Position numbers and translations under genes: made by a program
Shown here: positions 25,287 through 34,481 of the stretch, piece by piece
How positions within the stretch are numbered: position 1 is the stretch's first letter
How the letters are laid out: each line of letters opens with the position of its first letter
The notes under the pieces: model-generated
Told to the model about the DNA's origin: nothing
Databases searched by the model: none
The model's input: only the letters and a program-made list of their open reading frames with translations
DNA from: Chrysoporthe austroafricana
Taxonomy: Eukaryota; Ascomycota; Sordariomycetes; Diaporthales; Cryphonectriaceae
DNA length: 64,000 nucleotides
Reading direction: 5' to 3'
NCBI GenBank assembly: GCA_001051155.2
Contig: JYIP02000003.1
Location: 5,547,928 to 5,611,927 of the forward strand

Positions 25287-26706
25287 GCCAACTCGCTGGG
25301 GTCAGAAAGAAGCTCTGCCTGAGATGTTGCAGATACTGCTTCTATGCACAAGAAAGGGCAGGTTTGATGGGTAACCAGAAACAAAGTTGATACCACCATG
25401 GAATGCCTATATAAGATTTGCTAAAATGATGGTTGCATATATATAGGTGAATGTTGAGGGTGTAATGGGGCAAGGAGAGAGTAGTTCAGCTCCAGGCCGG
25501 TGTGTCGAGAGATAATCGGCGGCGCCGTGGCCTCTCTCTCTCTAGGAATAGACATTCGGTCTTAAAAAATACACTTACATCTTGTCTAGCCGCTAGGATA
25601 AAGCCTCAAATCTAGTCACCTCTTGCCTTTCGACAAGACCAACGAGGTTCGATATGGCATGGCAGCATATAAGAAGGTGGTGGGCGCAACCCGAGTATAC
25701 ATCCAAGGAGAAGGTCAAAGATGCCACAGTGTCTGCGCCTTCATCAGCTTGGTTGGCTGCTTGCTTTCTCACGTCATAAATTCCTGATGTGATGCGGTGA
25801 TAGCGTAGACTGTGCTTAGAGTTAGCAGCATTCATGGGAGTTTGGGGAAACGTTCGCGTGGGAGACGGCATAGTACAAGCTGGCTAAGTATTGACCACTC
25901 TCAAGCTCCAACGAGCCAATCCCTCCACGCGACTGTAGCAGACGGTCCAGGCCATCGAGATGGCATCGCCAATAGCTAACGCTGGCCCTGATGATTTCGT
26001 ACTTGCAAAGAAGGACTGTTGTGAAAAGCGTGTCGTCGTCGGCCCTGACAGCAGGCGCTGTACCATCTGCGCCCGCGTCGAGGGACCTGGAAAGCCACCT
26101 GACAGCTTGAAGGTAGAAGTCCGCGGCTGTGATGGAGAGGCCGATGCGTGTATCCGGGTCTGATCTCCGTGCCTGATGGCAAGCTGCCACAGCACATATG
26201 GCCTTCCGCAGTCCGGCGGAAGCAAGAGCCCGGGGCAGGAACAGGCGTCTCAGCGGGTTGGATGCCCCCGAGTCCACGTTCAGGAGGTACCTGGCTCCTT
26301 GCTCGTCGAGGTATAGTAGATGATAGAAGTCCTGACCAGAGAAATGGGCGAAGGCACTCACTGTCGGCGGCAAGCGCAAGCCACCCGCAAGGTCAAGGAA
26401 ATCTGCCTCTGGCGTGCGCGGGAGTGGCTTCGTCGCATCATCTTCAACGTTCTGTCTCTGGCAGCGAACCACCCGGGCAACGGGGAGAGTCTTCGGCGGC
26501 TTGCGGCGTCGTTGTACGGTCTGCGAGACGAACAGCTGCTGGTACCCCTCACACCGGATGCCGCGGTTGGCGCAGTTCACGCACGTTGGTCGACCCTGGT
26601 CGCACTTTTTACGTCTCCGCTTGCAAGTCACGCATCCGTTACGGCTCCAGGTGGAAGGTGGCCCCTTGGTAGGACCTAGGGTTGGGCCAGAGGGCTGATG
26701 AGCCAT
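24631..26706 (-). CDS. Zn2Cys6 transcription factor (regulator 2), middle part uncertain
   Basis: The first exon (26706-25877, 276 codons) carries a complete zinc cluster, C25, C28, C35, C42, C45, C52 (CVTCKRRRKKC...CVNC...C), and the start of the fungal-specific domain. It splices by a 67-bp intron (25876-25810) to an exon from 25809 to at least about 25630 (VYSGCAHHLL). The C-terminal exon 25156-24631 ends in the family's usual EMGWDLIL tail. Domain order shows these belong to one gene of roughly 510-550 residues. I cannot join the second and last exons in frame: the 470 bp between hold a (CAA)13 tract on the coding strand, which may be a coding homopolymer (poly-Q, -T or -N), intronic, or mark a broken gene. 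It is head to head with the amidase gene and a candidate local regulator. Confidence 0.7.
25248..25287. repeat. (GTT)13 microsatellite within regulator 2
   Basis: Forty bases of pure GTT repeats, CAA on the coding strand of the regulator. It lies in the stretch between the confidently placed exons. Length variation between strains is expected. Confidence 0.9.
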
Positions 26707-27175
26707 CTCAGCTGATGGCAGTGGTCTTTCTGGGCACTCCCGTCTGCAATTAGGTCGCGTTTTTCTCGGACGGGATTCGTACGTTTCTTATCAAAAGGCG
26801 AAGACCTGGCTACCATGTCACATAATTTCCTTGTCAGCCACGCTGCCCAGATAGAGCCGGCTGGCGGGTCTACAGTGTGTGCAGTCTACTTTCATACTTT
26901 GAAGCACTTGAAGTACTAGATATATTGCCGGGGCCGACCCCTGGGGGTGTGTACCTAGGTATACGGGCAGTGGTCGCTAATTACTTAACACAGTAGAAGA
27001 GGGGCAGGAGGTACCGGGGTGACACGACGTGCGCGTGCCGTAAAGGATACCAACTCGTACAAAAGGAATTATAACCGTACGTGGGTAGCACATAGATTCC
27101 TACCTACCTACCTATACAGCATGGTACCCCGTCGAGCACCTCTTTCAGTAAAATCCAATCGTCCCTCAGCTCACC
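26707..27175. promoter_or_regulatory. Divergent promoter region, regulator 2 / amidase
   Basis: 469 bp between head-to-head start codons, so both genes probably share control elements. It contains a GATA-factor-type site (cttatca, 26787-26793, TGATAAG reversed), the palindrome TACCTAGGTA at 26952-26961 and a cctacctaccta repeat near 27103-27114. Confidence 0.45.
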
Positions 27176-28995
27176 ATGTTGTGCACCGCCGAACACGTCA
27201 CTCCTCACTTCCAGGAACGCATCAAAGCTGCCCTTTCAATACGAGACCAGAGTCTGCCGCCTGGCTCTATACTCTCGCCTCCCCCCGCAGCTGATCTCCT
27301 TGATGTGACGGGTGTGCCTAGATCCTGCGGCCTGCTAAGCGAGTGGGAGCTTGAGATCACCGAGAAATACGATGCCACGGCTCTCGTCGGGCTCCTGGCC
27401 GCGCAAAAGATGACGGCAGTTGACCTGCTGAAGGCGTTCCAGAAGCGAGCGTCCATCGCACAACAACTGGTACAGAGCCTGCAATCTCTCTCTCCCTCTC
27501 TTTCTCTCCATTGCGCTTCGCTCTTCAGGGTTGTGTCATTCTCACTCACGTGCAGGACAGACAAGTTGTCTCTGCGAGCTCGTCCCCGAGGCCCTCGACC
27601 AAGCCCGTGCCGCTGATGACTATATCCAGCGGACGGGAAAGACCCTGGGACCGCTTCACGGCCTGCCCATCTCGTGCAAGGAGCAGATCTCAGTGGGGGG
27701 CCGCCGAACCAATTGTGGGTTTGTGGCATGGATAGACAACATGGCGGAGCGAGACGCGAATCTGATCACCAGCCTCAAATCCCTCGGGGCCATCATCTTC
27801 GCCCGCACCACCCAACCGCAGTCCCTGATGCATGTCGAGACCTCCAATAACATCTACAGAGAGACTGTGAACCCGAGGAACCGTCTGTTGACCGCAGGGA
27901 GGAGTACTGGTGGCGAGGCAGCCTTGATGGTGCTCTGTGGCACTCCTCTTGGAATCGGTGGGGACATCGGAGGCTCGATCCGCGCTCCCGCGGGCCAGAA
28001 CGGGGTGAGTCGTCTCCCAGACCAGGAGCCACACGGCATCGACTTTGGGGGGGGGGGCTCCTCGGGACTAACCCACATCATACAAGCTATGGGGCTTCAA
28101 ACCCAGCGTGGGCCGCTACAGCGGCTTGGGCGCCGTCGTGCCATGGCCAGGCTGCGATTCGATTTCTGGCACGGTTGGTCCCCTGGCTCGGACGCTCCGA
28201 GATCTTGACCTGATCCAGAGAGTGTATTCCCTCTGCAAGCCCTGGCGGGACGACCCGTCCATCCTGCCGTACCCCGTCTCCATCTCCACGGCGGCGCCGC
28301 TGGATCGACCGTTGCGAGTAGGCATCATCCGCGAGGACGGCGTCGTGAATCCGCTGCCACCGGTACAGCTTGTCATCGAGGATGTTGCCAAGAAACTATC
28401 CGCCAGTCCCTTGATCCAGATTTGCCAGTTTACCCCTCTCCAACACGACAAAGCGTGGCAGATCATCTCGGCTAATTATTTGGAGGGCGGCGGCGGCGAG
28501 AAGATAAAGGAGATTTGCGCGCAGAGCGGAGAGGGACTGAGACCACTGACGGCTTGGGTCATAGCGGAGTGCCAAAAGAACGAGGCGCTCGTTGCAAGTA
28601 CCCCTCAGGGACGCAAGGAGGCCAGAGACAGGTTCCGCGAGCTCCACAGCGCACATTGGAATGCTGCCAACGTGGATGTCGTCATCAGCCCCGTCGCCCC
28701 GAGCGTGGCCCTGCCCCTGAATACCTCGCGCTACTGGCCGTACACTGCTGTCTGGAACCTGCTCGACTACCCAGCCCTTGCCTTCCCGGCGTCAGAGTTG
28801 ATTGGCGGGTACAGCAAAGACCTGAGGTCCATCTCGTACACCCCTAAGAACGGGATCGAGGAGGATCTCTTCAGTAATTACGACCCTGAAGTTGCGCAGA
28901 AGCTGCCCACCGGGCTGCAGGTGGTCGCCAAGAAATGGATGGACAGTGAATGTATGGCTGCTGCGCAAATCATCGAACTGGCTCTCAAGGAGTAA
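27176..28995 (+). CDS. Amidase-signature family hydrolase
   Basis: Three exons (27176-27469, 27561-28004, 28087-28995; introns 91 and 82 bp) give 548 residues, typical for fungal acetamidase-like enzymes. The Ser-cisSer-Lys triad is complete: K138 (ISCKEQ), cis-S213 (GRSTGGE) and nucleophile S237 (GGDIGGSIRAP). Spacings of 75 and 24 residues are those of the family. It hydrolyses a carboxamide to acid plus ammonia or amine; the substrate may be a simple amide or an N-acyl amine. No signal peptide, so it is intracellular. The first acceptor site is read as ...ggacag (27560), which restores the frame into LTSCLCELV; the AG five bases earlier would break it. The second intron contains 11 G in a row. 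In this cluster it could deliver amines to the oxidases (inference). Confidence 0.9.
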
Positions 28996-30629
28996 CTCGT
29001 AAGGAAATTATATAGCATTGTTACGAGTCTACCTAGGTAGTCCTCAAGTTGCCCTCGGTGATATTATCCCACTAGCGCGTTGGCGTTCTGGACACTCGCT
29101 TCTTGCCCTCGCTCCCTCTCGTGTTGTTGAATGGGCTCTTGTGAACGTCCTCCTACGCAATCTAGTCTTGCCAGGTCGGCCACCCATTTGTTGTCTGCTG
29201 GCCCCACTGTAGCCTGCGCTACTTTAGGGTACATGCCAGCTGAGCATCCCGACTCGACTCCGTGGGCTATTGCTCGCGATCATAGTAGCTGTAGAATCCA
29301 GCTAATTCCATATATAGTGCGTTACCTTCTGATAAAACCCCTGTTTCTCTCGATTACCATTTTCGTCATTTTTTAGTATCGACTTATCGAGGCGGTCTAG
29401 TATCAACTGGCTTCCCAAGCTTATGAAATTTATTGCCCTTGAAATTCTCTTTTCTATCCTCTTTTGGGCTAAATAGGCGCCTGCCGCCTGTGGGCCCGGC
29501 CCTGGTATAGGCAACAAACTGCCGGATATTAGAATTTCTTGGGCAGTTTTCTAGTTATAGCAGGGCCACGCTGTAATTAGAAAATTCAGATAAGCGCATT
29601 GTACATGAATGAAATGGAGGCCAAAACACCGAAACGAGGCTCACGATGAGGAATTTGATTGGCTGTGAAGAGGACCCCTGGTATGTATCGCAGAGGTCCG
29701 CTGCGGTGGATGATTAGGGATACGTACTGTATGTGTGGGGAGTAATTCTGAGAGGTTGCTATGTCAGCCACCCAATGAAGAACACAAGACTAACATCGAC
29801 ACTCCTACCAAAAGTACGACCTGACTGCTCAGATGGATGGGCCAGCCGTCGGACCGAGCGGAAACCAGATCAAAAAGGCTGAAATGGTAGGTAGGTTGGA
29901 ACTTACGATCTGTTACTCACTACCACCATATTACTTAACGGCTGGCTTTCTTGGTGAGTACCTAGGTAGTGAGGTCAATGGGCGGTTGCCGAGGGACACA
30001 GAGAAACTCTAATCTATCTAACCTCCTATGGTAAACTTGACCTTATCTTGTGCCTCATACTACATACATAGTAAGGAGATATCGACTGAAGCTCGACACA
30101 TGCCGCCTCCTGACCTAGTGGCGGATACTATGTCCTGCACGTAGGGTAACGCGCTAAACCCTTTTCGGTCCTGACTGCCGCCCTTTATCATCCCCAGGAA
30201 GAAAGTCATGGGCCAAGCGTCGTCAGGACTCCTCAAGACGGATGATTGGCATCCATGCGAGAGATCCGGGCAGCCTGATGCAGATGACCTCAGAGCGGGG
30301 CGAGCCTGCTGCGCTGCTACGTCAAACAACATCAAAGCCTTGGTGCTGAGTCTGTTGACGTAACAAGATCAAGCGAAGGATTCAGGAAAACGGTAAGAGG
30401 GCCGAGTGGATTTGTGAATCTACTTGTCATATACAAAGTAAAAAAACGTAAGTATCCAGGCCCCGCAGCACACCCTCCCAGCTGCTCCGCGTGCCCATGT
30501 GCGTCAAGGATGTCGGGGCGGCTGCTCAGAGATACGTAGAGTATAACATGTCCGCTCCCACACCCCCCACCCCCCTCCACAACGGCGCTTAAGTCGTTAT
30601 GTGTGCAAAGTGAGTTTTTTTTTTTTTTA
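28996..30629. other. 1.6-kb intergenic region, no supported gene
   Basis: Only short ORFs without domains. TACCTAGGTA palindromes occur at 29030-29039 and 29959-29968. Base composition is mixed, somewhat AT-richer at 29280-29620, but not RIP-like. It may be a decayed gene or transposon; I recognise neither. Confidence 0.45.
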
Positions 30630-31043
30630 TTACTGCAGAACCGCTTCCGCCTGCATCTCGACATGCATTCCCCGCATGCTGAGGTTCGACACACCGACGC
30701 AGGTCCAGGTGGGACGGTGCCCCGGGTACCGCCGCTTCCAGATCTCCATCATGACGCCCTCGTACCGCATGTCGACTAGGAAGGTCAGGATCTTGTGGGC
30801 GACCGCCAGGCCCTGCCGGACCCCTGCGGCCTTGAGGGCCAGGTCTGCGCCGTCGAAGGCCGCTTCGATCTGGTCTGCAACAGACGTCTCGACCAACTTC
30901 CCCGTCTTCCGGTCCACCCCGGCCTGGCCCGCCGTGATGACCAGCCTCGCGTTTGCCGGTAGGATGACGGCGTTGGAGAACCCGGCTTCCTGACAGTTCT
31001 CGCCGACAATGTCGGAGGGTTGGTGGTATGTGATGCTGGCCAT
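30630..31043 (-). CDS. RidA/YjgF/UK114-family protein (2-iminoacid/imine deaminase-like)
   Basis: A single exon of 137 residues, the standard RidA length plus a few. Family features are a central VITAGQAGVD strand-turn, the helix DQIEAAFDGADLALKAAG, and the C-terminal YPGHRPTWTCVGV...MHVEMQAEA that supplies the usual ligand-binding arginine and active-site edge at the trimer interface. RidA proteins hydrolyse reactive enamines/imines made by PLP enzymes or flavin oxidases; several fungal paralogues have other roles in metabolite clusters. The gene is head to head with the flavin monoamine oxidase, whose product is an imine, so a paired function is attractive but inferred. No targeting signal is seen. 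Confidence 0.88.
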   Translation of the reverse strand: MASITYHQPSDIVGENCQEAGFSNAVILPANARLVITAGQAGVDRKTGKLVETSVADQIEAAFDGADLALKAAGVRQGLAVAHKILTFLVDMRYEGVMMEIWKRRYPGHRPTWTCVGVSNLSMRGMHVEMQAEAVLQ

Positions 31044-31868
31044 TCTGGAATTAGATGGGCTGGAAACGTCCAGTAGACAGCGTACAAGGTGATATGAAGG
31101 TACTTGACGCGTGAGAGGAAGACTGAAGTAGTGGAGAACAAAAGGGGTTTGGGGGGGGGCAGTTTAATTGCAAGTAGATCGAAGGCGGAAGAAAACACTG
31201 ACTATATAATATCGATGTTGCTTATGTAGTACAACATTCATCCATCCTATAGTACTATGTATATTCCCCTGCAGTTCTAGACCCACCATTTTTCCGAGGG
31301 AGTATGGAACAACGAGAATGGACTTGTGACTACTCATGAGAAGGATGGTCCTTGATAAGCGGCGCTTACTACAAACCCGATTAGGTATGGTTGGGGTATG
31401 TATAGTCCTTGACCAGCATGCGACACGTACTATGATTTATGTGTGCATGCCAACTTAGTACGTAAGTAATTACTTCCACAATATTACCTCGTTCGCTCCC
31501 AAGTACCTATTTTGTTTTTGTAGGCACGCGCCCTCTCCGTTCGGAACTGATACCTAGCTAGTTCAAACAGCCGTTGCATGCAATGCTCCGAGCCCGCATC
31601 TTTCCAGTCCCAGTTGCGAGATCGCGCAGCTCTGGGAGAGTGCCGAGAGACAAGATCGCATGGCTCGCGAACAAAATGATATTCCAGAGATATGCTCCAT
31701 AGGGACTTTGCTTATCTCCTAATCGAGCGTCTGTGTTCTTGTTTTTGTTGACCTAGGTCCTTAAATAGCCGAGGTCGAAGCCAACCCGTACCGAGGTGAT
31801 CTCAACAAGGGCTGCTGCATCTCCATCTTCTCAAGTGTACTCTCCATCAAACACCATTCTCACTAAGC
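31044..31868. promoter_or_regulatory. Divergent promoter region, RidA / monoamine oxidase
   Basis: 825 bp between head-to-head starts. Two GATA-factor sites of the nitrogen-regulator type, TGATAAG (31353-31359) and AGATAAG reversed (cttatct, 31711-31717), fit nitrogen-source control. Functional binding is inferred. Confidence 0.45.
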
Positions 31869-33645
31869 ATGTTGGACAAGACTCGGGATGCATTTTCCTG
31901 GACCCCGCAGGATGGCCTGAAGAAGGGACAATTCGCCTGCAAAGGAGTCATTTCCCCAGCTTCACGTATACAATCGCCTGCGGGTTTTGTGTACGATGTC
32001 CTCATTGTTGGAGGTGGTTATGCTGGGCTGTCGGCCGCACGCGACCTCACCAATGCTGGTCAGCTGGACTCGGCCCCAAATTTTTGGACTGTCTAACTGG
32101 TCTGTGCAGGTCGTTCTGTGCTGATGATCGAGGGCCGTGACCGGATTGGGGGACGCACATTCACAATTGAAGAAGATGGTAAGTTCAGCCAAGTACGAGT
32201 ACGTGATAGCACTCAACTACTGATCGCAGTCCATGACCACTAGGGTTCAAGTATGAGATGGGCGGAACCTGGGTGTCCCATTGCCAACCAAACACATTCC
32301 GAGAGATGGTGCGGTATAAGATGGATCGAGACCTAGTTACGACCCGTGAGCACGGGCATGAAAACGACTACTACACGTTCAAAGTTCCCGGTATGGCACT
32401 TGTTAATAATGATCGACGGCACGCCCGGGGATAAATAAGCTAATGGCCTTGATCCACAGGAGTGCCACACCGGAAACTATCCCACGAGGAGGCTGGGGAG
32501 CTCTCAGCCAGAGGGTGGAATATATTTGTCAACGTCGACGGTGCGGACTGTTGGAAGATCTGTCCACTCCCTCATGCACAGCTCGACAATATTCGCATTG
32601 ACCGGAAAGAAGTAGAGAAGTGGGATGCTTACTCTTGCTGGGACCGCTACCAAGAAATCAAAGACCAGCTGAGCACCGAGGAGTCTGGCCTGCTTCTCTC
32701 GCTCTTGCTGCACCTCTCCGGAGGCGAGGAAAACCTCAAGAACTCCAGCCTCTGGGATATGATCCGATGTCACGCTCTCACGAACCATGCCTTTTCCGAT
32801 TTCGAGGACATCTGGCTTCTCTACAAGCTACGTGAGGGCCAGTCCAGCCTCGCGCGCCGTATCTTCGATGATGCGGTGGACTGCGGGCTTGAATATACAT
32901 TCAACACCCACGTGGAGACAATCCAACAAACAACTGACGACTGGACCCGGATCCACACCAAAGACGGTCGGGGCTTTACCGGGAGAAAGACTATCTGCAC
33001 TGTTCCGCTAAATACCCTCAAATCGCTTACCTTCAAACCTCCCGTATCACCTCTCCGCCAGGAAGCTATCGAAGCCGGTCATATCAACTTTATGTCCAAG
33101 GTCCATGCCATCGTCAAGGGCTCTGGGATGGCGTCTTGGAACGGCGTATGCTACCCAAATATCCTGCTCTACGCCTACGGCGACGGAGTACTGCCTAGCG
33201 GCGACACCCATCTCGTCGCGTTCGGTACCGACGAGAGGCACCATTTCGTTCCCGAACGTGATCCGGAGAAGATTGTCCAAGGATTCAAAAATTTCCACCC
33301 GATGGACGTAAAAAAAGTCGTAAGTCCGGTTCCAACGCTGAGCCGGTGCTGGATCCAGCCAAGATAATAGCTGATATTGGTTTGCAGGTGTTCCACAACT
33401 GGAACACGGATCCCTACTCACAAGCGGGTCCCTGTTTCTGGCCTCCGGGCTTCATGACCAAATACCAGGACGAGCTGCAAAGCCGCCATGGCAACATCTT
33501 TTTTGCCTCTGCGGACTGGGCTCATGGGTGGCGTGCGTTCATTGACGGCGCTCTTGAACAAGGCTTTATGAACGCAATAGATGTCCTAAATGAACTGCGC
33601 CAGGAAGATAGAAAGTCCACGAGATCTCTCAGGTCTAGTCTTTAA
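31869..33645 (+). CDS. Flavin monoamine oxidase, MAO-N type
   Basis: Five exons (31869-32058, 32110-32178, 32244-32390, 32460-33319, 33388-33645; introns 51, 65, 69 and 68 bp) give 507 residues, close to the Aspergillus MAO-N enzyme. FAD-binding signatures are GGGYAG (48-53) and GRDRIGGRTF after the first intron; MGGTWVS follows. The C-terminal flavin/substrate motif is FASADWAHGWRAFIDG. As in MAO-N, FAD is expected to be non-covalent. It oxidises amines to imines/aldehydes with H2O2 production. MAO-N ends in a peroxisomal ARL; this protein ends in SSL, at best a weak PTS1. It is divergent from the RidA gene and followed by the permease. This is the second, chemically unrelated amine oxidase of the island. 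Confidence 0.92.
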
Positions 33646-34481
33646 GGTGCTTTTCCTAAGAAGCAATTTCGCACAATTTCAAATGTCTGGCTTCCACAGT
33701 TCGAACTTTGGTGCCCTTCTGATATGGGTTGTATATAAAGAATGCCAAACTGTGTCAAGCGTCCCCATGTGTACTGCCAGTGTTTCAATTTCATGAGATA
33801 GCGCTATCAGAATTCATCCGCTTAAGCCCAGTCAATAGACGCCAAAGAGAACAGAGGGGGGGGGCCTCTCGCAACCTAGAGAAGGCTGCGACCTCGTCAC
33901 CCCGGAAGAACTGCAGCGTTACTTCCACGAGTCCCGGAATGGAGTGAGTGAGGTCGCCCTGCAAGAACTTTTGCCGGGATGATAGGATAGGCGAGGAACT
34001 CTTGTGCAATAGTACCGGGTTTTCGTCTGGCAGAGGAGATAGGCAACGGCGCAGCGCCCGCGAGCTGGATCCCGAGATACATGGTTGCATCCTCATCGAT
34101 GCTTTGAGGGCTGTTTCCGACCGTCCGGGCCTACGTCGGTATCAGGTATTTGCAATGCGTAGAGATGGTTGGCCCATAGCGTTCAAGGGATCAAAGTATT
34201 GGTCAAGCCACTACATTATCACGACTCAATCGCAGATCTCCCTCCCGAGCACCATACTGCCCTCTCCTCCGCATTGGTTCGTCACTACTAAACTATTTTG
34301 GGTTTCCCGGATCCGCCGCTATCTGCCACATGCCTAGATATTTTTGCCAGCTGGAGTGCGGCCCTGGCTGATTAGCCGATAGCAACTCCAGCCCTGCGAT
34401 CATGTACGTGAGTATATTAGGTTCGTCTTTACAGGAGATTCCATTCCCTTGACCATTACTCAAAATCTCATCCCGGCCACC
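33646..34481. other. Intergenic region upstream of the permease
   Basis: It contains a cluster of GATA sites (AGATAG 33796-33801, TGATAG reversed at 33804-33809, and further copies near 33980 and 34035) that would suit nitrogen control of a permease. A possible gene fragment lies at 33878-33982. A G-run (33856-33864) is also present. Confidence 0.4.
33878..33982 (+). pseudogene. Possible C-terminal gene fragment
   Basis: The plus strand reads REGCDLVTPEELQRYF and continues helically to a stop at 33980-33982 (35 codons). It looks protein-like, but no exon or domain can be attached upstream, and the preceding sequence has G-runs and no clear acceptor. It may be a remnant of a deleted gene or chance. 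Confidence 0.25.

Noticed and set aside
24631..25871. Separate small genes at 24631-25113 and 25593-25871
   Set aside because: Both fit as parts of the same Zn2Cys6 regulator: the second splices in frame to the zinc-cluster exon and the first carries the family's C-terminal tail.
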